Shown: positions 43,000 to 52,082, numbered from the stretch's first letter. The stretch is DNA of 64,000 nt from Pseudanabaena sp. FACHB-1998 (GCF_014696355.1 NZ_JACJQA010000048.1:1-64000); one strand, 5' to 3'. Made by a program: numbers and translations. The notes: generated by a model not told the origin, from the sequence alone.

Positions 43000-43101
43000 T
43001 AAGTAGGGGGGCATAATTAATAAACAGAACTTAAACCTGTGGCGCACACTGTGTGTATCAAAGGTTTAAAGGTTTGATATTTAATTACGCTTAATTACTT
43101 A
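43000..43101. repeat. Family B element with imperfect hairpin (102 bp)
   Basis: Left end TAAGTAG...GCATAATTAA at 43000, right end TTAATTACTTA at 43101. The internal stem TTAAACCT/AGGTTTAA is partly decayed, keeping CTGTGGCGCACAC from the 3931 and 61342 stems. Confidence 0.6.
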
Positions 43102-43256
43102 CACCTCATTTAGTATACTTTACTTAATATAAGAGTTTTTATTTAGCCATAGGCAAAAACAAAACCCTAAAACTCTTGCTAGGATTGATTTTTGGTTTTT
43201 AAGTGAGTATACACTCATGGAAAAACTGCTATAGCTAACCTACGAATCGATGGATT

Positions 43257-44747
43257 ATGCAAAACCTTCCTCAATACACAACCTATCGATCTCTCCTAGA
43301 CCAAAGACAAGGGCAAGGTTTCTCGGAAGCCGAGGCAATAGATATTTTACGCCAAGTACTTTCTCAACTCACCAAACTGCACGCTCTTAAGCAAGCTCAT
43401 GGGGCAATCTCACTGGATACCGTTGCCTATGATGCTAGTCGGATGTATATCGTTTTGCTCTCAGGGCAGGGGAATAACTATCCAATTTACCTCGCTCCAG
43501 AAGTCGCCATAAATCGAGAAGCTACGCCTGCGGGGGACATCTACGCTCTGGGTGTTTTCACGATCGCCTTATTAACAGGTTTACCACCTGAAAAGCTCAA
43601 AAATGCTCGCAACGAATGGGATTGGGAAGATCATTGTAATGTTAGTAGTCGATTCATTCAGATTCTAAATATTACGCTATTTGATTCGTTAGACTTTCGG
43701 TATGTAAATGCAGGACAAATGTTGCGATCAATTCAGTCAATTCTCATCAAAGATGATGCAGAACTTGCGATCGCCGAAAATATTTCTGAACTAGTTTTGC
43801 CAGACCATAATTCAACAGCAATAAATTTTGCGAAACCCTTGCCCTTACCTCCTTCTAAGCTAGGATCAGGGGAATCAATAGCAAATCCCCAAAGTACCGA
43901 AAAATTAGATTTTAGCTCTAACAATAGACCAGAAATAAGTGAACTAAAAGCAGAACTTCCTGATTCTCCCACCTATAGAAGAACGAAATTTTCGACTGAT
44001 TCTAATCAACATATATCTCGGTCAAATGCTAAGGGAAGAAAAGGTTTTTTGCTACTTTTACTTTTGGGAATAGGAATTATGGGTGTGGGGATAATTGCCA
44101 TTTATTTTTTTAATCAAACCAATAATCAGACAAGTTCTTTAAATTCTTTAAAGAATCCTCTTACCAATACTGAAGCCTCTAACATTAAAAATCAAACGGT
44201 GGCGACAGTATCAGAAGCGACACGCCTTGAGAATGCTCAAAAAGCTGAAGAAAAATTGAATAGGCTGATAGGCTCGGCTAAAGCTAAATATGAAAGTACG
44301 GGAAACCTGATGGAAGTCAAGACAATTTTGCAGGAAATTCCCGCTAGTAGTAGCCTGCGCCCCAAAGTTGATCTATTAATCAAACAATGGCAAGAAGATA
44401 TGAAAAAAAATAACGAGGCGATCGCCAAAGCTGAAATAGCGATCACCAATGGCTCTGGGCAACAGGCGATCGATATTTTAAAGAGTATTTCGTCAACTCC
44501 CTATTGGCAACAACGCAGTAAAAAGATTTTAGAAAATGCCAAGCAGCAGCTTAATAGAAAGATGGAAGCCCCACTTCCTATTGCGCCACCCTCTGAGTAT
44601 GTGCCTCCTCTAAATCCAGAGCCGCCAGTAATCAATCCAGAAGTTCCCGAACCCCTCGAAACTCCTTCCTATAACGCGCCTTCGTATTCTCCACCTTCGT
44701 ATTCGGCTCCTCCTAAAGAAGCACCACCACCGAGAGCAGCTAACTAA
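43257..44747 (+). CDS. Membrane-anchored pseudokinase lacking the N-lobe
   Basis: A 496-residue protein. Residues about 20-165 match only the C-lobe of a Ser/Thr kinase: a helix ending in LHALKQAHGAISLDTV where HRD should be, no DFG, then YLAPEV (APE) and GDIYALGVFTIALLTG (the alpha-F Asp is kept). The glycine loop and ATP-binding lysine are missing. A membrane helix at about 262-285 is followed by a coiled, charged region (about 320-440) and a Pro-rich tail (PPSYSAPPKEAPPP). It cannot be an active kinase; it probably binds or scaffolds. The TPR gene follows 69 bp downstream on the same strand. Confidence 0.72.
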   Translation: MQNLPQYTTYRSLLDQRQGQGFSEAEAIDILRQVLSQLTKLHALKQAHGAISLDTVAYDASRMYIVLLSGQGNNYPIYLAPEVAINREATPAGDIYALGVFTIALLTGLPPEKLKNARNEWDWEDHCNVSSRFIQILNITLFDSLDFRYVNAGQMLRSIQSILIKDDAELAIAENISELVLPDHNSTAINFAKPLPLPPSKLGSGESIANPQSTEKLDFSSNNRPEISELKAELPDSPTYRRTKFSTDSNQHISRSNAKGRKGFLLLLLLGIGIMGVGIIAIYFFNQTNNQTSSLNSLKNPLTNTEASNIKNQTVATVSEATRLENAQKAEEKLNRLIGSAKAKYESTGNLMEVKTILQEIPASSSLRPKVDLLIKQWQEDMKKNNEAIAKAEIAITNGSGQQAIDILKSISSTPYWQQRSKKILENAKQQLNRKMEAPLPIAPPSEYVPPLNPEPPVINPEVPEPLETPSYNAPSYSPPSYSAPPKEAPPPRAAN

Positions 44748-44816
44748 TACCAATAAAACTAATTCTACTTGGTATGTTCCACAATCATCGAAAATAGAAT
44801 AAATCAGATAAATAAT

Positions 44817-46172
44817 ATGAATTCTCAATCTTTACTTTGGCGATCGCTACCCTACTGGCTGGTTCTATCAGGACTTGCTCTGGACTTTTCAGGATTAGTT
44901 AATCCTCCCGTAGCTTTGAGCCAAAGCCTTACCTGTGATATTGGCTCTCTGCCTCTCCATCCCGGAAACTACAAATTGCGCGGTAGCCTTTACCTTAAAA
45001 AAGATCAATTTGTGGAAGCGCTAGATTGCTTTGAAATTGCTCTCCGAGATCCTCGCGGACAGAAAGATCCCGAACTCTGGAATAACCGTGGGCTAGCCTT
45101 GGCAGGTTTAAAGGAGTATAGCGAAGCGATCGCCTCCTATGATATGGCTTTAAAAATCAAACCAGGTGCTAGTTTTGTTGATCGCGTTAAGCCTGTAGTA
45201 AAACAAGAAGACTACTATCTATGGTGGTTTAATCGGGGTACAGCCTTGGTTGATTTGCAAAGATATCAAGAGGCTCTCGATTCCCTCGATAGGTCATTGA
45301 AGATTAGATCAGACTATGGATTTGTGTGGTTTTATCGAGGACTCGCTCTATTTCGATTAGAACGCTACGAAGAAGCTCGTCGTTCCTATCGGCGTTCAGT
45401 TTTACTATCGCCTAATACCCCTTACAATTTGAAATTTAGACCATTATTTAGTATTCAAGACTATGTTGTGTACTATGGCGAAGCAGAGGCAAAATCGAGA
45501 TTAGGACGCTACAAAGAGGCTATTAGGGCGTTTGAACGTGGCAAAAGCATTCGGCTGAGTAATCCTGACATGAAGTTCTTTCAAAATAATATTGATGAAA
45601 GTTCCTATGAATCCTATATTGAAGGAATTCGCTTAATGGATCGGGCGGAATATGCGAAAGCCGCAACAATTTTTGATCGCATAATTGCGACTAATCCCAA
45701 ATATGCGAATGCGTGGGACGCTAGAGCCGATGCCCTGACTCTTCTAAAATCCTATCCTGAAGCTATTAGCTCCTACGATCGCGTCATCGCTCTCGAACCC
45801 GATGACTATGCCAGTTGGTACAAAAAAGGCAATGTGCTGAGGAAAGCAAAACGCGATATTGAAGCTTTGCAAGCCTATCAAAAAGCGCTTGATTTATCGG
45901 GTGGTTTCGCAGAGGCATGGCACAATCGCGGTCTGATTCTCTATAGCCAAAGCAAGTATGACGAGGCGATCGCTGCCTATAGTCGCTCTTTAAAAGCTAA
46001 TACCCTCTGGGGCGGTGTCGAACGCATTGACACGGAGTATGGCATCGCTGTGTGCCAATACGCGACTAAACGCTATCGCGAGTCATCCGCCACGGTAGAC
46101 CAAATTTTAAAAAAGCAACCAAATTATCAAGAAGCTTTACAACTGCGTAAGCTACTGAAAAAAGTTTTATAG
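44817..46172 (+). CDS. Exported TPR-repeat protein
   Basis: About 451 residues from the ATG at 44817 (MNSQSLLWRSLPYWLVL). A signal peptide with core WLVLSGLALDFSGLV and a cleavage-like A-L-S-Q site precedes at least seven TPR units (for example NRGLALAGLKEYSEAIASYD, DARADALTLLKSYPEAI, YKKGNVLRKAKRDIEALQAY, NRGLILYSQSKYDEAIAAY). TPR arrays bind other proteins. It follows the pseudokinase gene, whose Pro-rich tail also probably lies outside, so the two may work as one complex; that is inference. Confidence 0.8.
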   Translation: MNSQSLLWRSLPYWLVLSGLALDFSGLVNPPVALSQSLTCDIGSLPLHPGNYKLRGSLYLKKDQFVEALDCFEIALRDPRGQKDPELWNNRGLALAGLKEYSEAIASYDMALKIKPGASFVDRVKPVVKQEDYYLWWFNRGTALVDLQRYQEALDSLDRSLKIRSDYGFVWFYRGLALFRLERYEEARRSYRRSVLLSPNTPYNLKFRPLFSIQDYVVYYGEAEAKSRLGRYKEAIRAFERGKSIRLSNPDMKFFQNNIDESSYESYIEGIRLMDRAEYAKAATIFDRIIATNPKYANAWDARADALTLLKSYPEAISSYDRVIALEPDDYASWYKKGNVLRKAKRDIEALQAYQKALDLSGGFAEAWHNRGLILYSQSKYDEAIAAYSRSLKANTLWGGVERIDTEYGIAVCQYATKRYRESSATVDQILKKQPNYQEALQLRKLLKKVL

Positions 46173-46195
46173 CGCTTTGCCATAAAATCCCCGCT

Positions 46196-46244
46196 AAGAA
46201 CACCTTTAAAAGCGTTGCGAAGCAACGCTTTTAAAGGTGTTCTT
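46196..46244. terminator. Perfect 23-bp hairpin after the TPR gene
   Basis: Arms 46196-46218 and 46222-46244, loop GAA. The core AGCGTTGC/GCAACGCT resembles the GTGTTGC class. A decayed family A-type stem (AGAGTTGT-type) follows at 46273-46306. Confidence 0.7.
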
Positions 46245-46362
46245 GAAGTTTGTTTGCCCAAAAAAGACTAAAAAGAGAGTTGTAGTGCAAAAGCGTCACA
46301 ACTCTTTTGGGTTTTAGGTTGATGCTAAAATATGCCTTGATATTTTGTGAGGAAAGCAATAT

Positions 46363-46590
46363 ATGTCCACTAGACGCAGTGATAGCGCATTTCCCATGGC
46401 CTATAACCGAGACACTGATAGCTTGGTTGAGGGAATGACTAAACGTGAATATTTTGCGATTATGATTATGCAAGCCTATACTTCGACAAACACTAAGTTT
46501 GAAGATGAGTACCAAAAAGCACGATTAGCCGTTGCTGAAGCGGATGCGTTGATTGATATTCTTGCCTACGAAGCCAATCCCAAAGGGTAA
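46363..46590 (+). CDS. Small phage-like protein
   Basis: A 75-residue acidic protein. After a polar start, GMTKREYFAIMIMQAYTS and the C-terminal AVAEADALIDILA match a short pattern (L-T-K-R-E-x-F-A-x-M-x-M-Q-x and A-x-x-A-D-A-L-I) common in small proteins of phages and prophages. No other phage gene is near. A GAGGA Shine-Dalgarno lies about 9 bp upstream. It ends 12 bp before def, so it is likely co-transcribed with def and the DUF2237 gene. Confidence 0.6.
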   Translation: MSTRRSDSAFPMAYNRDTDSLVEGMTKREYFAIMIMQAYTSTNTKFEDEYQKARLAVAEADALIDILAYEANPKG

Positions 46591-46602
46591 TAGATAACTA
46601 TC

Positions 46603-47154
46603 ATGTTAGTTCCTGTCCTAGAAAAGCTATTTGCCCAGAAATTATCAATTCATCAGTTAGGCAATCCTGCATTACGGGCGATCGCGCAACCGATCGCCAA
46701 TGTGCGCGATCGCCAAATCCAAAAACTAATTGATGATATGTTAGTTACGCTCAAGGAAAGCAAGGGTGTGGGCTTAGCGGCTCCGCAAGTGGGGCAGTCT
46801 CTCCAGTTGATTATCATTGCTTCTCATCCGAATGATCGCTATCCCCATGCGCCACAAATGGAACCCACGGCAATGATTAATCCCCAAATCATTGGACATA
46901 CCCAAGACACTGAAAAAGGATGGGAAGGTTGTCTATCCGTGCCGATGATTCGAGGACTTGTGCCACGCTATCGAGAAATTGAGGTGGAATATCTCGACCG
47001 TCAAGGCGATCGCCAAGTTATTAAACTAACTGATTTCGTGGCAAGAATTTTTCAGCATGAGTACGACCATCTCGAAGGCAAAGTTTTTCTAGATCGCGTT
47101 GAAAATACGTTGGATCTGGCTTCGGAAGAGGAATATAAAAAATTATGGCAGTAG
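46603..47154 (+). CDS. def: Peptide deformylase
   Basis: A 183-residue Fe/Zn enzyme that removes the formyl group from nascent proteins at the ribosome exit. Motif 1 GVGLAAPQVG (55-64), motif 2 EGCLSVP (108-114, metal Cys) and motif 3 QHEYDHLEG (151-159, metal His pair and catalytic Glu) are intact. It overlaps the DUF2237 gene by 10 bp and follows the small phage-like gene by 12 bp, so the three form an operon. Confidence 0.96.
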   Translation: MLVPVLEKLFAQKLSIHQLGNPALRAIAQPIANVRDRQIQKLIDDMLVTLKESKGVGLAAPQVGQSLQLIIIASHPNDRYPHAPQMEPTAMINPQIIGHTQDTEKGWEGCLSVPMIRGLVPRYREIEVEYLDRQGDRQVIKLTDFVARIFQHEYDHLEGKVFLDRVENTLDLASEEEYKKLWQ

Positions 47155-47507
47155 TCAAAAATGTTTTGGGTGAAAATCTTGCCCTTTGTTGTTCATCGCC
47201 CGTAACAGGATTTTATCGAGATGGATTTTGTCAGACGGGAGCGCAAGATATGGGTAAACATGTCATCTGCGCCCAAGTTACTGATGAGTTTCTGGACTAT
47301 ACCAAGGCTCAAGGCAATGACTTACGAACACCTGCACCAATGTTTAATTTTGTGGGACTAAAATCGGGCGATCGCTGGTGTTTATGTGCATCCAGATGGA
47401 AGGAATCGCTTGATGCAGGGGTTGCCCCACCCGTAGATCTGGCGGCTACTCACGAAGCGGCTTTGAAATATGTATCTCTAGACGAACTCAAAAAACATGG
47501 GATTTAA
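47145..47507 (+). CDS. DUF2237 family protein
   Basis: A 120-residue protein matching DUF2237: NVLGENLALCCSSPVTGFYRDG, then HVICAQVTDEFLDYTKAQGNDL, F-N-F-V-G-L-K-S-G-D-R-W-C-L-C-A-S-R-W, and AATHEAALKYV. Several cysteines are conserved in the family, but no reaction is known. Its ATG lies in the last codons of def, giving a 10-bp overlap and probable translational coupling. It ends in a hairpin shared with pyrF. Confidence 0.88.
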   Translation: MAVVKNVLGENLALCCSSPVTGFYRDGFCQTGAQDMGKHVICAQVTDEFLDYTKAQGNDLRTPAPMFNFVGLKSGDRWCLCASRWKESLDAGVAPPVDLAATHEAALKYVSLDELKKHGI

Positions 47508-47539
47508 ACCAAACATCTCGCTCAGCGAGATGTTTGGTT
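47507..47539. terminator. Perfect 15-bp bidirectional hairpin
   Basis: Arms 47507-47521 and 47525-47539, loop TCA. It starts in the last base of the DUF2237 stop codon and ends in the pyrF stop codon, so both convergent genes end inside it. Confidence 0.8.
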
Positions 47540-48248
47540 AGGTTAGATTTTGACAAATCTGTTCCCAAGCAGCGACGGGATCAGGAGCCGCATTAATCGG
47601 TCTGCCAATAACTAAATAATTTGCCCCTGCGGCGATCGCTTCTTGGGGAGTCATCACTCGACTTTGATCACCAAGCGCCGATCCTGCGGGACGTACCCCG
47701 GGGGTTACAAAGCAAAAATCCTTACCAAGCAGCGATCGCAAATTTGCCACCTCATGGGGCGAACACACGGCTCCCGTCAGCCCACTTTCCTGAGCTAATA
47801 ACACCAATTGCGAAACATAGTCGGAAACTTCAAGACTTACCTTAAGGTCAGAAGCTAATTCATTAGCAGAAATACTCGTTAGTAAGGACACCGCTAGTAA
47901 TTGCGTGGATGAGCCTAGCACCTCCCCTTGGGCCGCCTGCATCATCGCCTTGCCTCCAGACGCATGAATTGTTAGGAAGTCCGCACCGTATTTAGTGGCT
48001 ACGCGACAAGCCGAAGCAACGGTATTGGGAATATCATGGAGCTTGAGATCGAGAAAAACCTTTTTATGACGCGCTTTTAGCTCCTGCAAAATTGTGTTGC
48101 CATCAGCAATAAATAGCTCTAGCCCGACTTTCCAGAAATTTACCTGTGGTAAGCGATCGCACAAAGCGATTGCCTCAGCCGCCGAGGGCAGATCAAGCGC
48201 CACAATAATTTTGTTTTTCGGATCTTCAGGGTTAAGGTTTATTTTCAT
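47538..48248 (-). CDS. pyrF: Orotidine 5'-phosphate decarboxylase
   Basis: A 236-residue OMP decarboxylase, the last step of UMP synthesis. The catalytic array is visible as VALDLP near residue 17 and KVFLDLKLHDIPNT with D67, K69 and D72. GVRPAG and YLVIGRPI near the end bind phosphate. Length is typical of the bacterial group I family. It stands alone; no other pyr gene is near. Confidence 0.96.
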   Translation of the reverse strand: MKINLNPEDPKNKIIVALDLPSAAEAIALCDRLPQVNFWKVGLELFIADGNTILQELKARHKKVFLDLKLHDIPNTVASACRVATKYGADFLTIHASGGKAMMQAAQGEVLGSSTQLLAVSLLTSISANELASDLKVSLEVSDYVSQLVLLAQESGLTGAVCSPHEVANLRSLLGKDFCFVTPGVRPAGSALGDQSRVMTPQEAIAAGANYLVIGRPINAAPDPVAAWEQICQNLT

Positions 48249-48311
48249 TGCTTTATCGCAAATTTGAACGATACTAGAATCCTATGGAGCTTTACGCTAT
48301 TTGAGTAACTA

Positions 48312-48360
48312 AATATTTTTGTTGAAAGTGTTGTAAAGCAACACTTTCAACAAAAATATT
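48312..48360. repeat. Perfect 22-bp hairpin upstream of the GMPP fusion gene
   Basis: Arms 48312-48333 and 48339-48360, loop of five bases. It lies between two divergent genes, so it is not at the end of either; a leader role or a mobile repeat is more likely than termination. Confidence 0.65.
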
Positions 48361-48425
48361 CTGGTTTACTAAAAAGCAGAGCGTTGTCATCCTAATCCTA
48401 TTACGTATTGACGTTCGGAGGAGCT

Positions 48426-50984
48426 ATGCGGGCGGTATTGATGGCAGGCGGTTCAGGAACGCGATTACGTCCCCTAACTTGCGATTTACCAAAGCCGATG
48501 GTTTCGGTGTTAAATCGTCCCATTACAGAACATATTCTTAACCTACTAAAACGTCACGGCATCCGTGAAGTTATCGCCACCTTGCATTACCTGCCCGATG
48601 TGATTCGGGAGCATTTTGGCAATGGTTCGGAATTTGGCGTAAATATGATGTACGTGGTGGAAGAGGATCAACCCCTCGGAACCGCAGGCTGTGTCAAAAA
48701 TGTCGAAAGCTTACTCGATAGTACTTTCATGGTCATTAGTGGCGATAGCATTACGGATTTTGATCTCACGGCTGCCATTAAGTTTCATCGCGCCAAAAAA
48801 TCTAAGGCAACGCTAATTTTGCGACGGGTTAGTGAACCTATGGCTTTTGGCGTGGTGATTACCGATGAAAATTCTCATATTCAAAGATTTTTAGAAAAAC
48901 CCTCTACGAGTGAGGTCTTCTCCGATACGGTCAATACAGGGATTTATATTCTCGAACCTGAAGTTTTAGACTTCCTACCTGCTAACGAACCGAGCGACTT
49001 TTCTACGGATTTATTTCCCACGCTCTTAGATAAAGGTGTGCCAATGTACGGCTATATCGCGAGCGGCTATTGGTGTGATATTGGGTCTTTAGAAGCCTAT
49101 CGTCAGGCGCAATATGATGCGATTCGGGGGCGAGTACATATTGATTTAGACTATGTGCAACTGCGTACAGGACTGTGGATTGGTAAGCATACGGTAATTT
49201 CGCCGACGGTGCAGATCGAGCCGCCCGTTTTAATTGGGAGCAACTGCTCCATTGGCGATCGCACTAAAATTTCGGCAGGTACAATCATCGGCGATCGCGT
49301 CACCATTGGCTCCGATTGTGATCTACAGCGCCCGATCATTGGCAATAGCGCCATGATTAGCGAGGAATGTCACCTATGGGCTTGCACCATTGCCCGCAAT
49401 GCGCGGATTAGCCGTCGCGCCCATGTGATGGAAGGATCGGTAGTTGGTTCTAATTCCGTAATTGGCGAAGAAGCAAGGGTATTTCCCAACGTTCGCATTT
49501 GGCCGAGTAAGCATGTAGAATCAGGCGCAACTCTCACCACCAACTTAATTTGGGGGGCGATGGCATCGCGAAATTTATTTGGACAGCATAGCGTCTCAGG
49601 CTTAGCCAATGTCGATATTACTCCTGAGTTTGCGGTAAAACTAGGCGCAGCTTACGGCGCGACTCTGCGCCCCAATTCCCATGTGATGGTTTCGCGAGAT
49701 CAGCGCACAATTTGCCGAATGTTAACGCGATCGCTAATTTCTGGCTTAATGTCCGTAGGCATTAATGTGGAAAACCTTGAAGCCACAGCAATTCCCATCT
49801 CAAGGTTTATTGCGCCTAGTTTAGGCGTTGTCGGCGGCATCCATGTGCGCGTCCATCCCGATCGCAATGATTGCGTAATGATTGAGTTTTTAGACTCCAA
49901 TGGCATCAATATCAATAAGTCCACCGAAAAGAAAATTGAAGGGACATTTTTTAAAGAGGATTTCCGTCGCGCTCGTATCGAAGAAATTGGCGAAATTAGC
50001 TATCCGACAAGGGTTTTAGATTATTACAATAGCGGCTTTGCCAAAAATATTGATGTAGAGGCGATCCGCTACAGCGATTGCAAAAAAATAGTTATAGACT
50101 ATGTGTACGCCGTCTCGGGAGCAGTGCTGCCAAGGATTTTAGGAAAATTTAGCACTGATGTGGTTGTTCTCAATGCCAGCCTTAATGAAGTCGCGCCTGC
50201 GCCTGTCGATCGCGAAAAAATGTTGACGCAGTTAACCGATGTGGTCAAGGCGGTTAGGGCTAATTTCGGAGTACAGGTTTTTGCTAATGGCGAGAAATTC
50301 ATCTTAATTGATGAATTAGGAAAACCAATTCGTGACGAATTGTTAACAGGCTTGATGGTGGAAATGGCGTTAATGTCGAAACCAGGCTCCACCGTAGTAG
50401 TGCCAGTGTCAACTTCGGGGCTGGTCGAACTGATTGCCGAACGCCATGAAGGTAAAGTAATCCGCACAAGGGCAAATCCCACGGCTTTAATGGCAACCTG
50501 TCATAACAATACGGGTGTGGTATTAGGTGGCTCGGCAGACATGGGCTTTATTTTCCCCCAACTCCATCCGGGGTTTGATGCCATGTTTAGTATTGCCAAA
50601 ATTATGGAATGGATCACGCTCCAAAAGCGATCGCTCTCTCAAGTCCGCACGCACCTGCCCAAATGCCATTTCCGTAGCCAGACGGTGCGTTGTCCTTGGA
50701 GTGTGAAGGGTACATTGATGCGCCACTTGGTAGAGTCCTATGGGCAGGAAAAAATAGAACTAATTGATGGCGTGAAAATTTTTTATAGCGATCGCGATTG
50801 GGTGTTAGTCCTTCCTGATGCAGGCGATCCTCTAGTCCATGTGTTTGCTAATGGCTTTGATACGCCCTTGAGCAATGGTCAAGCTTGGGCGGAGCATCAA
50901 TTACAGGAAGTATGCAGTCACATAGAGGGTTTTTGTAAGCTACAGGTTGCTTTATCGAAGGATTCTGTACTTTTAGATAGTTGA
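48426..50984 (+). CDS. Mannose-1-phosphate guanylyltransferase / phosphomannomutase-like fusion
   Basis: A 852-residue protein. The ATG at 48426 follows a GGAGGAG ribosome site, so an upstream TTG at 48408 is rejected. Residues 1-235 are a nucleotidyltransferase with MAGGSGTRLRPLT and LPKPM. About 245-365 is a left-handed beta-helix of hexapeptides (VTIGSDC, VVGSNSVIGEEARV). About 380-850 is alpha-D-phosphohexomutase-like, yet the phospho-serine T-A-S-H-N-P is replaced by GGIHVRVHPDRNDCVM. It should make an NDP-sugar for polysaccharide or glycolipid; the mutase half may be inactive. This fusion is known in cyanobacteria and Actinobacteria. Confidence 0.88.
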   Translation: MRAVLMAGGSGTRLRPLTCDLPKPMVSVLNRPITEHILNLLKRHGIREVIATLHYLPDVIREHFGNGSEFGVNMMYVVEEDQPLGTAGCVKNVESLLDSTFMVISGDSITDFDLTAAIKFHRAKKSKATLILRRVSEPMAFGVVITDENSHIQRFLEKPSTSEVFSDTVNTGIYILEPEVLDFLPANEPSDFSTDLFPTLLDKGVPMYGYIASGYWCDIGSLEAYRQAQYDAIRGRVHIDLDYVQLRTGLWIGKHTVISPTVQIEPPVLIGSNCSIGDRTKISAGTIIGDRVTIGSDCDLQRPIIGNSAMISEECHLWACTIARNARISRRAHVMEGSVVGSNSVIGEEARVFPNVRIWPSKHVESGATLTTNLIWGAMASRNLFGQHSVSGLANVDITPEFAVKLGAAYGATLRPNSHVMVSRDQRTICRMLTRSLISGLMSVGINVENLEATAIPISRFIAPSLGVVGGIHVRVHPDRNDCVMIEFLDSNGININKSTEKKIEGTFFKEDFRRARIEEIGEISYPTRVLDYYNSGFAKNIDVEAIRYSDCKKIVIDYVYAVSGAVLPRILGKFSTDVVVLNASLNEVAPAPVDREKMLTQLTDVVKAVRANFGVQVFANGEKFILIDELGKPIRDELLTGLMVEMALMSKPGSTVVVPVSTSGLVELIAERHEGKVIRTRANPTALMATCHNNTGVVLGGSADMGFIFPQLHPGFDAMFSIAKIMEWITLQKRSLSQVRTHLPKCHFRSQTVRCPWSVKGTLMRHLVESYGQEKIELIDGVKIFYSDRDWVLVLPDAGDPLVHVFANGFDTPLSNGQAWAEHQLQEVCSHIEGFCKLQVALSKDSVLLDS

Positions 50985-51060
50985 AAACCTCCCATACAAT
51001 AGAGCAAGGCTTTGCGCCGTCCCATTTTATGGGAAGTGCATAAAAAAATTTAAAAATGGG

Positions 51061-51091
51061 TTGACAAAACCCCATATCCCTTTGCTATAGT
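51061..51091 (+). promoter_or_regulatory. Sigma70-type promoter of tRNA-Gln
   Basis: TTGACA at 51061-51066 and an extended TGCTATAGT -10 (TATAGT at 51086-51091), spacing 19 bp, or 17 bp if GCTATA is used. It lies about 57 bp before the tRNA. Confidence 0.65.
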
Positions 51092-51147
51092 AATTACCGC
51101 GCAATCAAAGAGATTTGAAAAACGCGTCAACACTAAGAAAGACACAA

Positions 51148-51219
51148 TGGGGTGTCGCCAAGTGGTAAGGCAGCTGGTTTTGGTCCAGCCATTCCGAGGT
51201 TCGAATCCTTGCACCCCAG
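51148..51219 (+). tRNA. tRNA-Gln, anticodon UUG
   Basis: Acceptor stem TGGGGTG/CACCCCA, anticodon stem GCTGG/CCAGC with loop TTTTGGT and anticodon TTG, T-arm GGTTCGAATCC, discriminator G, no encoded CCA. A clear promoter is upstream and a strong terminator downstream, so it is a single-gene unit. Confidence 0.95.
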
Positions 51220-51233
51220 TTAAAAATCAAAAT

Positions 51234-51266
51234 ATAAAAAAGCTCCTCTTTGAGGAGCTTTTTTAT
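51234..51266. terminator. Perfect 15-bp terminator of tRNA-Gln
   Basis: Arms 51234-51248 and 51252-51266, loop TTT, T tract on the right. The convergent gloB gene ends 6 bp beyond it. Confidence 0.88.
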
Positions 51267-51271
51267 TGAGG

Positions 51272-52048
51272 TCAGCCAGCGAAATTATCCTTTTGTCCGC
51301 GAATTCTGGCAAATACGCGATCGGGAATATCAATCCCTGCCGATCTCTGAATTGCTGGCACATCCCAACGCATAAATGGATTAGTCCGCTTTTCTAAACC
51401 AATCGTTGTGGGAACCGTAGATTCCCCCCTTTGACGCATTGCTGTCGCAGTGACCATCCTTTCTTGTAGATCAGGATTTTCACGATCAACGGTGAGGGCA
51501 AACTTGAGATTGCCCAAGGTGTACTCATGGGCGCACCACACACGAGTATCGTCAGGCAATTTCCGCAATTGATCGATTGATTCCAGCATTTGGGCAGGAG
51601 TGCCTTCAAACAATCTGCCACAGCCACCCGCAAATAAAGTGTCACCGCAGAATAATTCCCCACCTTGATCACCGACCGCAGGGAAATAATAGGCAATATG
51701 GGCGTAAGTATGTCCGGGGACAAAAAATACTTCGGCTTCGCGATCGCCAAAGTTCACGCGATCGCCGCCTTTGAGAAATACTTGCTGATGGGGAATGCGA
51801 TCGTGATCCTTTTCACCACCATAGACAATTGCATGGGGAAATTTTTTGATCAGGGCGTTATTACCACCCACATGATCGCCATGATGATGGGTATTAAAAA
51901 TGGCTACTAAATTTGCGCCAAGTTCTTCTAATTTAGCTAAAACTGGTTCGGCTACAGCAGGATCTACGACTGCGGCAGTATTACTGGCAGGATCATGGAG
52001 GACAAAAATGTAATTATCACTTAAAACTGGCAGACGATAGATGTGCAT
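51272..52048 (-). CDS. gloB: Hydroxyacylglutathione hydrolase (glyoxalase II)
   Basis: A 258-residue metallo-beta-lactamase-fold enzyme that hydrolyses S-D-lactoylglutathione in methylglyoxal detoxification. The metal motif is THHHGDHVGG (about 53-62), with VPGHTYAHIAYYF, FCGDTLFAGGCGRLFEGT and WCAHEYTLGNLKFA, and a C-terminal R-T-N-P-F-M-R. Length and closing part are those of GloB. It is monocistronic, with hairpins on both sides. Confidence 0.95.
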   Translation of the reverse strand: MHIYRLPVLSDNYIFVLHDPASNTAAVVDPAVAEPVLAKLEELGANLVAIFNTHHHGDHVGGNNALIKKFPHAIVYGGEKDHDRIPHQQVFLKGGDRVNFGDREAEVFFVPGHTYAHIAYYFPAVGDQGGELFCGDTLFAGGCGRLFEGTPAQMLESIDQLRKLPDDTRVWCAHEYTLGNLKFALTVDRENPDLQERMVTATAMRQRGESTVPTTIGLEKRTNPFMRWDVPAIQRSAGIDIPDRVFARIRGQKDNFAG

Positions 52049-52082
52049 AGGATCGATACTTATCAGTTATTTAATATTCAGT

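Noticed and set aside
43257-43750. Active Ser/Thr kinase
   Set aside because: The N-lobe, catalytic HRD Asp and DFG are missing.
46363-46590. Prophage remnant
   Set aside because: One small phage-like protein without integrase, structural genes or att repeats is not enough.
50985-51060. Terminator directly after the GMPP fusion gene
   Set aside because: Only a weak short inverted pair (CCCAT/ATGGG) was seen; no convincing stem with a T tract.
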